This document shows, piece after piece, positions 49,521 through 58,324 of a DNA stretch of 64,000 nt (position 1 is its first letter; every line of letters starts with the position of its first letter). The notes under the pieces are model-generated. The model saw nothing but the letters and a program-made list of their open reading frames with translations, was not told where the DNA came from and ran no database searches. Where the stretch lies: NCBI RefSeq assembly GCF_029201565.1, contig NZ_CP104002.1:372001-436000 (forward strand). The letters run 5' to 3'. This stretch comes from Devosia sp. SD17-2. Lineage in GTDB: Bacteria > Pseudomonadota > Alphaproteobacteria > Rhizobiales > Devosiaceae. The position numbers and the translations under genes were made by a program.

Positions 49521-52037
49521 ATGCACCACGACACCTCCCTGATCACGACAATCGTCGCAGGTCTGGTGCTGGCCTATATTTTCGGCATGATCGCCAACCG
49601 GCTGCGCCTGCCGCCGCTAGTGGGCTATCTGTTCGCCGGTATTCTGGTGGGTCCGCATACGCCGGGCTTCGTGGCGGATCAGGAATTGGGCGCGCAGCTG
49701 GCCGAGCTGGGGGTGATCCTGCTTATGTTCGGCGTCGGATTGCACTTCTCGCTCAAGGACTTGATGAGCGTGCGCGCGCTGGCGATTCCAGGCGCCGTCG
49801 CCCAGATCGGGTTGGCGACCCTGCTCGGCGCAGGTCTCGGGCTGCTCCTCGGCTGGTCGATCGGCGCGGCGCTGCTGTTCGGTCTGGCGCTGTCAGTGGC
49901 CTCCACAGTGGTGCTGCTCAAGGCGCTGCAGGACAGGCGCCTGATCGAAAGCGAGCGCGGACGCATCGCCGTGGGCTGGCTGATTGTCGAGGACCTTGCC
50001 ATGGTCCTCGCTCTCGTTCTGGTGCCCGCCATTGCCAGCCTCTACGGCACCGACACCGGCATCCATGACCCCTTTGTTTCCTTCGTCGAGCGGCTGATCG
50101 GCGTTGAGGTCGGCATCTGGGGCGTGCTCACGCTAACCCTCGTCAAAGTGGCGGCTTTCGTGGGCTTCATGCTGATCGTCGGTCGTCGGCTCATTCCCTG
50201 GGCGCTGCACGCGACTGCACACACCGGCAGCCGCGAGCTGTTCCGACTGGCCGTGCTCGCCATTGCGCTCGGTGTGGCGCTGGGGTCGTCCGTGCTCTTC
50301 GGGGTTTCGCTGGCCCTGGGTGCGTTCTTTGCCGGCATGATCCTCTCGGAAAGCGAACTCAGCCATCGTGCCGCCAACGAAACCCTGCCGCTGCGTGACG
50401 CCTTTGCCGTGCTGTTCTTTGTGTCCGTGGGCATGCTGTTCGACCCGATGATCGTGGTCAATCAGCCGCTTCTGGTGCTGGCGACCGTGTTCATCATCGT
50501 CATCGGCAAGTCGCTGGCGGCCTTTGCCATCGTGCTGCTGTTCGGTCGGCCGGTGTCGACCGCCCTTACCATTTCGGCGAGCCTTGCGCAGATCGGCGAA
50601 TTTTCCTTCATCCTGGCCAGCATGGGTGTGGCACTCGCCATCCTGCCGCAGGAGGGCCAGGATCTTATTCTCGTCGGCGCGCTGATCTCCATCGTTCTCA
50701 ATCCGCTGGCCTTCTGGGGCGTCGAGGCCATACGGCCCCGGCTGGAAGCGCGCTTCGGCCAGAAGCGGAGCGTCGAGCCGGAAGGCCGGATCGAGCCGGG
50801 CGAGCTTTCCCGCGCTGCCGAGGGGCCCGCCACCACCGATATTCCGACGACTGCCGGGGTAGATCGCGGTGCCTTGGGCGCTGATGACGATACCGGCGAG
50901 CCGTCAGCGCAGACCGGCCACACAGTGCTTGTCGGCTATGGTCAGGTTGGGCGCATCGTCGCTGCTGGGCTCAAGGGTGAAGGCGCTGGCGTGGTTGTTA
51001 TCGAGGACAGTGACCATGACGTGGCCGCCGCCCGCGCCGAGGGTTTTGAGGTGGTCTACGGCAACGCTGCCAGCGCCGATGTGCTAAAGCTCGCCAATCT
51101 GGGCGCCGCGCATAATCTTATCATCGCCATCTCCAATGCTTTCGAAGCCGGGTCGGTTTGCGCAAGCGGCCGCAAGCTCAACCCATCGATCTCGATCGTG
51201 GTGCGGGCCTATTCGGCCGAGGAAGAGGCATTTCTGCGCGATCTCGGCGCCACCAATGTGATCCGCGGCGAGCAGGAAATCGGCAGGGGCATTCTCACCC
51301 GTCTTAATGATGGAGCGGCCGTAAAGGAGCCCCTCGTTTCCGAGCCGGAGATCAAGCTGCCCGTTACGGAAAACCTCGTTGCGCAGGCGGCTGCGGCCGT
51401 TGTCGCGCCGGTTGCCGTGCGTGAGAGCACTGACGCTATCCTTTCGCCGGTTGACAGTGTCGAGGTCGTTGCCCCACCGGCCGAGATCGAAACGACGCCG
51501 GCACTGGAAGAGCCGGGGCTGCTGGAGGTCATCGAGGCACCGGTCGAAGACGAGACGCCCGTGCCTGTGCTGCCGTCCGTTCCCGAGGTCCTGCCCGAGG
51601 CGGAGATTGTAGCGATCACGCCTCAAATCATTGGGGAGGCGCCGGCGGAGATCGACGAGCTCGTTGCTGTCGTCGAGCCAGACGCGGTTCAGGAGGCTCT
51701 TCCGTCCCCAAACAGGGATGACGAAAGCTCCACGGGTTCTGAAAACGCAGAGCCTGTCGTCGACGCGCCCGAGATCGAGGCCGAAGCGGTAGAGACGACC
51801 ATGGCAGACCAGGCCGAGGCCGGGTTTGAGGACGGTGACGTTGTCATGGACGCGCCGACGGCTCCTCCCCCGTGGGAGGAAGAGGCTGTCGTGGAGGAAG
51901 CGGTGGGGCCGGCGCCGCTGGACGAGGAATTGCAGGAACCGGATAGTGGCAATGTGCCGGACCCGGTCAATGCGGAAGACGAGAAAACCAAGAGTGAGGC
52001 GGAAGTGCCGCCCGTCATGCCTGAACCCAAGCCCTGA
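49521..52037 (+). CDS. Kef-type cation:proton antiporter (CPA2) with RCK domain and long acidic C-terminal tail
   Basis: An 838-residue inner-membrane protein. A CPA2 sodium/hydrogen exchanger region with 12 or more segments (about residues 1-400; MIANRLRLPPLVGYLFAGILVGP at the start, FFAGMILSESELSHRAA in the middle), then a TrkA-N/RCK nucleotide-binding domain with TVLVGYGQVGRIVAAGLKGEG near residue 470. From about 597 to the end the protein is Pro/Glu/Val/Ala-rich and strongly acidic, with no known domain. The start ATG at 49521 follows CAGGAGCC. Usual Kef proteins lack such a tail. Likely K+/H+ exchange controlled by NAD or glutathione adducts. Confidence 0.9.
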   Translation: MHHDTSLITTIVAGLVLAYIFGMIANRLRLPPLVGYLFAGILVGPHTPGFVADQELGAQLAELGVILLMFGVGLHFSLKDLMSVRALAIPGAVAQIGLATLLGAGLGLLLGWSIGAALLFGLALSVASTVVLLKALQDRRLIESERGRIAVGWLIVEDLAMVLALVLVPAIASLYGTDTGIHDPFVSFVERLIGVEVGIWGVLTLTLVKVAAFVGFMLIVGRRLIPWALHATAHTGSRELFRLAVLAIALGVALGSSVLFGVSLALGAFFAGMILSESELSHRAANETLPLRDAFAVLFFVSVGMLFDPMIVVNQPLLVLATVFIIVIGKSLAAFAIVLLFGRPVSTALTISASLAQIGEFSFILASMGVALAILPQEGQDLILVGALISIVLNPLAFWGVEAIRPRLEARFGQKRSVEPEGRIEPGELSRAAEGPATTDIPTTAGVDRGALGADDDTGEPSAQTGHTVLVGYGQVGRIVAAGLKGEGAGVVVIEDSDHDVAAARAEGFEVVYGNAASADVLKLANLGAAHNLIIAISNAFEAGSVCASGRKLNPSISIVVRAYSAEEEAFLRDLGATNVIRGEQEIGRGILTRLNDGAAVKEPLVSEPEIKLPVTENLVAQAAAAVVAPVAVRESTDAILSPVDSVEVVAPPAEIETTPALEEPGLLEVIEAPVEDETPVPVLPSVPEVLPEAEIVAITPQIIGEAPAEIDELVAVVEPDAVQEALPSPNRDDESSTGSENAEPVVDAPEIEAEAVETTMADQAEAGFEDGDVVMDAPTAPPPWEEEAVVEEAVGPAPLDEELQEPDSGNVPDPVNAEDEKTKSEAEVPPVMPEPKP

Positions 52038-52068
52038 CCGGGAACTGGGTCAGGCCGTGTGAGGACCA

Positions 52069-52503
52069 ATGATTTCGCAAAAGGCCAAATATGCGCTCCG
52101 GGCTCTGGTATCGCTGGCGCGTGCCGGGCGGGGGGAAAGCCGGATGATCGGGGAGATTTCGCGGGACCAGGCCATCCCGAAGAAATTTCTCGAGCAGATC
52201 CTGCTGGAGCTCAAGCGGGCGGGCTATGTGTCGAGCCGGCGGGGCCGCATGGGTGGCTATGAGCTGGTCAAGGCACCCGAGGAGATCATGTATGGCGAAG
52301 TGCTGCGCCTGATCGACGGGCCGATCGCGCCGCTGCCGTGTCTCTCCAAGATCGCCTATCGCAAATGCGAGGATTGCCAGGACGAGGCGTCGTGCGAAAT
52401 CCGCCACGTCTTCGAGCGGGTGACACTGGCCACCCGCGATGTTCTGGACCGGACGAGCCTTGCCGACTCGCTGCGTCTTGAGGATCTGGACGTCGCTTCC
52501 TAG
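52069..52503 (+). CDS. Rrf2-family transcriptional regulator (iron-sulfur type)
   Basis: A 144-residue winged helix-turn-helix regulator starting ISQKAKYALRALVSLARAG, with the recognition helix around residues 29-56 (IPKKFLEQILLELKRAGYV). Cys91, Cys100, Cys103 and Cys109 (PCLSKIAYRKCEDC, SC) form the probable iron-sulfur site, as in IscR or RirA; the spacing C-x8-C-x2-C-x5-C differs from IscR and is closer to RirA/NsrR-like patterns. It lies 31 bp downstream of the Kef gene, so it may be cotranscribed. Confidence 0.93.
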   Translation: MISQKAKYALRALVSLARAGRGESRMIGEISRDQAIPKKFLEQILLELKRAGYVSSRRGRMGGYELVKAPEEIMYGEVLRLIDGPIAPLPCLSKIAYRKCEDCQDEASCEIRHVFERVTLATRDVLDRTSLADSLRLEDLDVAS

Positions 52504-52530
52504 GGCGACTGACAGCGCGGCAGAAGGTGA

Positions 52531-52553
52531 ATTGCCCGGATGAACCGGGCAAT
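52531..52553. repeat. ATTGCCCGG palindrome, copy 2
   Basis: ATTGCCCGG-N5-CCGGGCAAT, perfect 9-bp arms, same as at 45824. It lies between convergent rrf2-like and purU genes and may serve as their transcript-end hairpin, though no T tract follows. Confidence 0.75.
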
Positions 52554-52580
52554 GTCGGCGCTGGTAGAGAGCGAGCGCTT

Positions 52581-53432
<852 letters not shown>

Positions 53433-53499
53433 GCAGGCAGCTCCCATGAATTCTGCCCAGCGGTATCAAGGCCTTGAGTGTTTTCGTCAAGGGGGAACA

Positions 53500-53529
53500 G
53501 AAAAGGGCCGCCCGCAATGGACAGCCCTT
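53500..53529 (-). terminator. Intrinsic terminator of the small gene
   Basis: On the minus strand AAGGGC-TGTCC, loop, GGGCG-GCCCTT with two G-U pairs, followed by TTTTC. It begins 38 bases after the small gene's stop, closing a transcript that is only about 150 to 200 nt long. Confidence 0.8.
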
Positions 53530-53567
53530 CCCTGAGTCTATGGCCTCAAGGGCCCAGGAGGTGGGTG

Positions 53568-53639
53568 TTAGCCGAGATCACTCCCAGTCAACACGTTAAA
53601 TCCCAGACCTTCTTCGAGCACCAAAATCTCATAAGACAC
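53568..53639 (-). CDS. Very small ORF with full-length Shine-Dalgarno
   Basis: 23 codons from a GTG at 53639 to TAA, starting MSYEILVLEE and ending VLTGSDLG; not recognised. It is preceded by AAAGGAGGTGATCC, complementary to 14 bases of the 16S rRNA 3' end, with GGAGG 7 bases before the GTG. An in-frame ATG at 53669 gives an alternative 33-codon peptide (MFNQLKGGDP...) but has no good ribosome-binding site. A terminator follows at 53500. The bases AGGAGGTG of the ribosome-binding site can pair with CACCTCCT located 5 bases after the stop, which could hide the site in the RNA. Whether the peptide is made is untested. Confidence 0.65.
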   Translation of the reverse strand: MSYEILVLEEGLGFNVLTGSDLG

Positions 53640-53790
53640 TGGATCACCTCCTTTTAGTTGGTTGAACATGACAACAGACTGGCCCCGAAGACTTCTCTTG
53701 TCTAGTCACAAAACAGTCACGCCGGAAAAGCGGCGGGTTCAACTGGTTTTCCTTGGAGGAGGGAGGGGATCAAGAGGGGAAGAAGAGGTG

Positions 53791-53817
53791 TCGCGCCCGG
53801 GTGCGATCCGGGCGCGA
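53791..53817 (-). terminator. Hairpin after the polyamine transporter operon
   Basis: Perfect 10-bp stem TCGCGCCCGG/CCGGGCGCGA with a 7-base loop, 11 bases downstream of the PotI-like stop. The following minus-strand bases are C/T-rich rather than a T run, so termination strength is uncertain. Confidence 0.65.
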
Positions 53818-53827
53818 AAGAAGAGCG

Positions 53828-54640
53828 CTAGCTGCGGGCTCTCTTCGGCTTGCCGCGCAGCTGGATGATCGTTGCGGTGAGAACGCCGAGGGCGACAATA
53901 CCGATGATGATGGTCGCCAGCGCATTGACGTCAGGCGAGACGCCGAGGCGGACCTTGGAGAAGATCAGCATGGGCAGGGTGGACGAGCCCGGGCCAGAGA
54001 CGAAGCTGGCAATGACCAGATCATCGAGCGAGAGGGTGAAGGCCAGGAGCCAGCCCGAGACCAGCGCCGGAGCGATGATGGGCAGGGTAATGTCGAAGAA
54101 GGTGCGGACCGGCGAGGCGCCCAAGTCCATGGCTGCTTCCTCGACGCTGCGGTCGAAGTCGGAGAGGCGCGACTGCACCACGACGGCGACATAGGCGGTG
54201 CAGAAGGTCGCGTGGGCGATGATGATGGTCATCATGCCACGACCCTGTGGCCAGCCGAGTACGCTCTCCATTGCCACAAACAGCAGCAGCAGCGAGAGGC
54301 CGGTGATGACATCGGGCATGACCAGCGGGGCCGAGACCATGCCGGAGAACAGCGTGCGCCCCTTGAAGCGGCGGAAGCGCACCAATGCCACGGCGGCGAG
54401 GGTGCCCAGCACAAGGGCGATCGTCGCCGTGATGGCGGCGATCTGCAGGCTCAGCCAGGTGGCGTTGAGCATCTGCGCGTCCTGGAACAGTTCGCCATAC
54501 CATTTGAGCGAGAAGCCGGTCCACACGGTCACGAGGCGGTTTTCGTTGAACGAGAACAGCACCAGCGAAACGATGGGCGCGTAGAGGAAGGCGAAGCCGA
54601 GGACGGCAGCGATGGGGAGGAACCAGCCACGACGGAACAT
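53828..54640 (-). CDS. potI: Putrescine/spermidine ABC transporter permease
   Basis: A 270-residue membrane protein with six segments (FLPIAAVLGFAFLYAPIVSLVLF first) and an ATPase-contact loop EEAAMDLGASPVRTFFDITLPI. The ATG at 54640 is one base after the PotH-like stop; a longer frame to 54703 is in that gene. Together with PotH-, PotG- and PotF-like genes it forms a complete polyamine uptake system. Confidence 0.94.
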   Translation of the reverse strand: MFRRGWFLPIAAVLGFAFLYAPIVSLVLFSFNENRLVTVWTGFSLKWYGELFQDAQMLNATWLSLQIAAITATIALVLGTLAAVALVRFRRFKGRTLFSGMVSAPLVMPDVITGLSLLLLFVAMESVLGWPQGRGMMTIIIAHATFCTAYVAVVVQSRLSDFDRSVEEAAMDLGASPVRTFFDITLPIIAPALVSGWLLAFTLSLDDLVIASFVSGPGSSTLPMLIFSKVRLGVSPDVNALATIIIGIVALGVLTATIIQLRGKPKRARS

Positions 54641-54641
54641 G

Positions 54642-55595
54642 CTACTTCTCCACCACGGCGTTCTGGAACCGCTGCAACAGCATGATCGGCACCACCACGA
54701 CAACCAGCATGGCGCAGGCCACTGCGGCCGCGCGCGGCCAGTTGGTCGCTGTGAAGAACTCGTCCCACAACACGCGCCCGATCATCAGGGTTTCAGGGCC
54801 GCCGAGCAGCGAAGGTATGACGAACTCGCCGATTGCCGGGATAAACACCAGCATGGAGCCGGCGACAATGCCGGGCACGGACAGCGGCAGGGTAATCGAC
54901 AGAAAGGTGCGCAGCGGGCGCGCGCCGAGATCGGCCGAGGCCTCGAGGAGCGAGTCGTCGAGTTTCACCAGCGTGGTGAAGAGCGGCAGGATCATGAAGG
55001 GAAGGTACGTGTAGACGAGGCCGACATAGACGGCGAAGTCGGTCTGCATCATCACCAGCGGCTCAATGCCGAAGAGGCCAAGGAACTGGTTGATCACGCC
55101 ATTGCCGCGCATGAAGCCGGTCAGCGCATATACGCGCAGCAGCAGCGAGGTGAAGAAGGGCAGGATCACCAGCATCAGCAGGATGTTGCGCCATTGTCCC
55201 GGCGCGCGGGCAATGAAATAGGCCATCGGGTAGCCGATAAGCAGGGTGATCACCGTCGCGATGGCGGCGATGCGGATCGAGCTGAGATAGGCCGCGACAT
55301 AGAGATTGTCGGTGAAGAGGCGGATGTAGTTGTTGAGGTGCAGGGTCAGCTGCACCGTGCCTTCGTCGGTCTTCAGAAGGGGCGAGAAGGGCGGGCGGCC
55401 GAACTGCTTGGTGGCGAGCGAAATGCCGAACACCACGAACAGCGGGATGAGGAAAAACACCAGCAGCCAGATGAACGGCGCGGCGAGCACCAGCATGCGC
55501 CCGGTGATGCCGACCTTGGCCAGGCCGCGCTCGACCGCGTTCCAGGGCTTGAGGCGTCGGGGTGGCGGGATGGTGGGGGCGTGTGTGTTGGTCAT
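54642..55595 (-). CDS. potH: Putrescine/spermidine ABC transporter permease
   Basis: A 317-residue membrane protein with an N-terminal cytoplasmic stretch, first segment MLVLAAPFIWLLVFFLIPLFVVF, and a coupling loop LLEASADLGARPLRTFLSITLPL. It pairs with PotI. Its start overlaps the ATPase stop by 4 bp, its stop is one base before potI. Confidence 0.95.
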   Translation of the reverse strand: MTNTHAPTIPPPRRLKPWNAVERGLAKVGITGRMLVLAAPFIWLLVFFLIPLFVVFGISLATKQFGRPPFSPLLKTDEGTVQLTLHLNNYIRLFTDNLYVAAYLSSIRIAAIATVITLLIGYPMAYFIARAPGQWRNILLMLVILPFFTSLLLRVYALTGFMRGNGVINQFLGLFGIEPLVMMQTDFAVYVGLVYTYLPFMILPLFTTLVKLDDSLLEASADLGARPLRTFLSITLPLSVPGIVAGSMLVFIPAIGEFVIPSLLGGPETLMIGRVLWDEFFTATNWPRAAAVACAMLVVVVVPIMLLQRFQNAVVEK

Positions 55596-56743
55596 ACCGT
55601 CAGCACCGAGCCAGCGTTACCTTCCCAGGTAACATAGACCGTTTCTTCCCAGGTGATGGCATCGGGATTGCCGCGGACCGAGTTGGTCTGGCTGACGCGG
55701 ATGCGTTTGCCGCTCTCGAGCGCCACCTGATAGACAGAGATATCGCCGAGATAGGCGATTTCCTCGACGACGCCGGTCGTCACATTGGCATTGTGCGGGT
55801 TTTCGGGCTTTTCGCGGCTGAGGGACATCTTCTCCGGGCGGATCGCCCACCAGAGGATCTGGTCCGGCGCGCAGTCGACGCCGTGGCTGACATAGATATC
55901 GCAGCCCAATTCGGCCGAGCGAATGCGGACGTGGTCCGGCTCGTCCTCGGTGACCGTGCCCTCGACCATATTGGCCGAGCCGATGAAATTGGCGACGAAA
56001 CGGGAGTTCGGATATTCGTAGACGTCGGTGGGCTCGCCGATCATGACGATTTCGCCCTGGTTCATGACGCCGATGCGGGTGGCCAGGGTCATGGCCTCTT
56101 CCTGGTCATGGGTCACGACCACGAAGGTCACACCGAGCTGTTCCTGGATCTTGACCAGTTCAAACTGGGTTTCTTCGCGCAGCTTCTTGTCGAGCGCGCC
56201 CAGCGGCTCGTCGAGCAGCAGCAGTTTCGGTCGCTTGGCGAGGGCGCGGGCGAGGGCGACGCGCTGGCGCTGGCCGCCGGAGAGCTGGTGCGGCTTGCGC
56301 TTGCCGTAGTCCTGCAGCTTGACGAGGGTCAGCAGTTCGGCCACGCGCGCCTCGATCTCGGGCTTGGGGAGATTGTCGCGCTTGAGGCCATAGGCAATGT
56401 TCTGCTCGACGGTCATATGCGGGAAGAGCGCATAGGACTGGAACATCATGTTCACGGGCCGGTTGTAGGGCGGCACTTCGGTCATGTCCTGACCGTCGAT
56501 CTCGATCGTGCCCGAGGAGGGCGTCTCGAACCCGGCCAGCATGCGCAGGAGCGTCGACTTACCGGAGCCCGATCCGCCCAGGAGGCAGAAGAGTTCGGAG
56601 CGGTAGATGTCGAGCGAGACATCATTGACCGCCGACACGTCGCCGAACTTCTTGGAGACGTTCTTGATGCGCACGAACGGCTTGTTGTGCGCCGCGTCGC
56701 GCCAAGGGCGGGTGTCGATCGCGAGCTGGGGCTTCTTCGCCAT
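55592..56743 (-). CDS. potG: Putrescine/spermidine ABC transporter ATPase
   Basis: A 383-residue ATPase. Walker A GGSGSGKST near residues 56-64, signature LSGGQRQRVALARALAKRPK, Walker B LLLLDEPLGALDKKLR, switch THDQEEAM, and a TOBE-containing C-terminal regulatory domain. The N-terminal 20 residues (KKPQLAIDTRPWRDAAHNKP) are an extension common in PotG-like ATPases. It is separated from potF by the hairpin at 56767. Confidence 0.95.
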   Translation of the reverse strand: MAKKPQLAIDTRPWRDAAHNKPFVRIKNVSKKFGDVSAVNDVSLDIYRSELFCLLGGSGSGKSTLLRMLAGFETPSSGTIEIDGQDMTEVPPYNRPVNMMFQSYALFPHMTVEQNIAYGLKRDNLPKPEIEARVAELLTLVKLQDYGKRKPHQLSGGQRQRVALARALAKRPKLLLLDEPLGALDKKLREETQFELVKIQEQLGVTFVVVTHDQEEAMTLATRIGVMNQGEIVMIGEPTDVYEYPNSRFVANFIGSANMVEGTVTEDEPDHVRIRSAELGCDIYVSHGVDCAPDQILWWAIRPEKMSLSREKPENPHNANVTTGVVEEIAYLGDISVYQVALESGKRIRVSQTNSVRGNPDAITWEETVYVTWEGNAGSVLTV

Positions 56744-56766
56744 GGCGGACTCTACCGGAAAGGATG

Positions 56767-56790
56767 AAGGGGCGGCTGGCGCCGCCCCTT
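56767..56790. terminator. Intercistronic hairpin between potF and potG
   Basis: AAGGGGCGGC, 4-base loop, GCCGCCCCTT: perfect 10-bp stem, lying 10 bases downstream of the potF stop. No T run follows, so it is better seen as an RNA-stabilising hairpin that lets the binding protein exceed the membrane components. Confidence 0.7.
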
Positions 56791-56800
56791 GGTCAAACTA

Positions 56801-57883
56801 TTACTGGCCCGTTTTGATGCGGGTCCATGTGCGGGTCAAGGTCTCTTCGTAATCGGGGCTGTGCGCCTTCATCACGAACGCCTTGGCGATGGTCTCTGCC
56901 GGCGGATAAATGCCCGGGTTCGACTTGACTTCTTCGTCCACGAACTCGAGCGCCGGCAGGTTCGGGTTGGCGTAATAGACGTAGTTGGTGATGGCGGCAA
57001 CAACCTCGGGCTCGAGGATGTAATTGATGAACTTGTGGGCGTTCTCGGGATGGGGTGCATCCGCCGGAATGGCCAGGAAGTCAAACAGGGTCGCGGCGCC
57101 TTCGGTGGGGATCAGGTACTGGATCTCAGTGCCTTCGGCAGCATTGTCGGAGGCGATGAAAATGTCACCCGAGTAGCCCAGCGACAGGCAGACTTCGCCA
57201 TTGCCCAGGTCGTCGATGTACTGGGACGAGTGGAAATAGCGGATATGGGGCTTGATCGAGTTCATCAGCTCTTCGGCCTTGGCCAGATCGTCCGAGCTTT
57301 CCGAATTGGGATCGAGGCCGAGATAGTGCAGGGCGATGCCCATGACTTCGGACGGGCTGTCGAGCACGGTCACGCCGCAGGAGGCGAGCTTTTCGATCAC
57401 TTCGGGCTTGAACAGGAGATCCCAGCTGTCCAGCGGTGCGTCGGCACCCAGCGCAGCCTCGACCTTGGCAGTGTTGTAGCCGAGGCCGATGGTGTTGATC
57501 ATATAGGGGACGGCGTGCGCATTGTCCGGATCCTGCGCGGTGGCGGTCGCCATGACGGCGGGATCGAGATTGCCCAGATTGGTGAGCTTTGACTTGTCGA
57601 GCGGCAGGATCAGGCCGGCCATGATCTGGCGTTCGAGGAAATTGCCCGACGGCACGACGATGTCGTAGCCCGAATTGCCGGCCAGGAGCTTGGCGTCGAC
57701 GATCTCGTTGCTGTCGTAAACGTCGTAATTGACCTTGATGCCGGTCTCCGCCTCAAAATTGGCGATCGTGTCCTCGGCGATATAGTCGGACCAGTTGTAA
57801 ATGTTCAGGACGGGTTCTTCCTGAGCAAGAGCGGAGCTGGCGGCCAGCACAGCGCCCAGGGCAATGGCGAGCGACTTCTTCAT
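56801..57883 (-). CDS. potF: Putrescine/spermidine periplasmic binding protein
   Basis: A 360-residue periplasmic protein with a Sec signal peptide (MKKSLAIALGAVLAASSALA). The mature start EEPVLNIYNWSDYIAEDTI is the PotF/PotD hallmark, with YDIVVPSGNF and a conserved Tyr/Trp binding pocket. I chose the ATG at 57883; a 13-codon extension to 57922 has no signal-peptide character. First gene of the potFGHI operon. Confidence 0.95.
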   Translation of the reverse strand: MKKSLAIALGAVLAASSALAQEEPVLNIYNWSDYIAEDTIANFEAETGIKVNYDVYDSNEIVDAKLLAGNSGYDIVVPSGNFLERQIMAGLILPLDKSKLTNLGNLDPAVMATATAQDPDNAHAVPYMINTIGLGYNTAKVEAALGADAPLDSWDLLFKPEVIEKLASCGVTVLDSPSEVMGIALHYLGLDPNSESSDDLAKAEELMNSIKPHIRYFHSSQYIDDLGNGEVCLSLGYSGDIFIASDNAAEGTEIQYLIPTEGAATLFDFLAIPADAPHPENAHKFINYILEPEVVAAITNYVYYANPNLPALEFVDEEVKSNPGIYPPAETIAKAFVMKAHSPDYEETLTRTWTRIKTGQ

Positions 57884-58324
57884 ATTGGGGTGTCTCCTGC
57901 AACGGATATATAGTGGAGGCAATGGCGTCTGGGATGACGGCCGTTTGGCGCAGAACGCCTGTAACGCGGAAAGAGCCGCGGCTCAGCCCCGGGGGCTCAT
58001 CTTTGAGTACCCGGAATATCAGGAATGGGGGTCTGAAGGGACGTCTCGGAAGCGCGCCCGGAGGCGGCCGGCAAATTCGCTGCAATTTGCCCGGGTCCGG
58101 GCTCACATCGAGGCGCATAATGTGCACCATCAATAATGGGTGTCGTCAGCGAAGTGACCTTTCCGCTCGTCAGTGGGCGCCAAATTATCGCCAAATTCGG
58201 GGGGCGGCAAGGCGGCGTGGCGGAAGTTTTTGCAGACTTGACCATAGATGATGCAGCAGCGCACAACCGTGACGCCAGTGCTGCCCGCGCAGCGGCAAAC
58301 CGCGTTCAGGAGCCATGAAATTCC
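57884..58324. other. 441-bp divergent promoter region
   Basis: Between potF and psuG, which diverge. It must hold both promoters. Short frames are present (one of 60 codons at 58136-58318) but none has a ribosome-binding site or recognisable product. An AGGAG lies 14 bases before the psuG ATG. I see no clear operator. Confidence 0.6.

Larger units (their letters stand above)
53433..53827. other. 395-bp region between purU and the polyamine transporter
   Basis: It is not empty: it contains a small gene on the minus strand (53568-53639) with its own terminator (53500-53529) and, at 53791-53817, the terminator hairpin of the transporter operon. The stretch 53670-53790 has no gene that I can support. 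Confidence 0.7.

Noticed and set aside
53640..53655. GGATCACCTCCTTT as a fragment of a 16S rRNA gene
   Set aside because: Only 14 bases match and no rRNA sequence flanks it; it is better explained as the complement of a strong ribosome-binding site on the other strand.
53662..53868. A 68-codon plus-strand frame between the small gene and potI
   Set aside because: No ribosome-binding site, Arg/Gly/Glu-rich product, and it runs antisense into the potI end and terminator.
58200..58260. A sigma-54 promoter (TGGCGGAAGTTTTTGCA) before psuG
   Set aside because: The spacing between the GG and GC elements is 11 bases instead of 10 and the -24 element is poor.
58136..58318. A 60-codon frame upstream of psuG
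   Set aside because: No ribosome-binding site and no recognisable sequence; most likely part of the promoter region.
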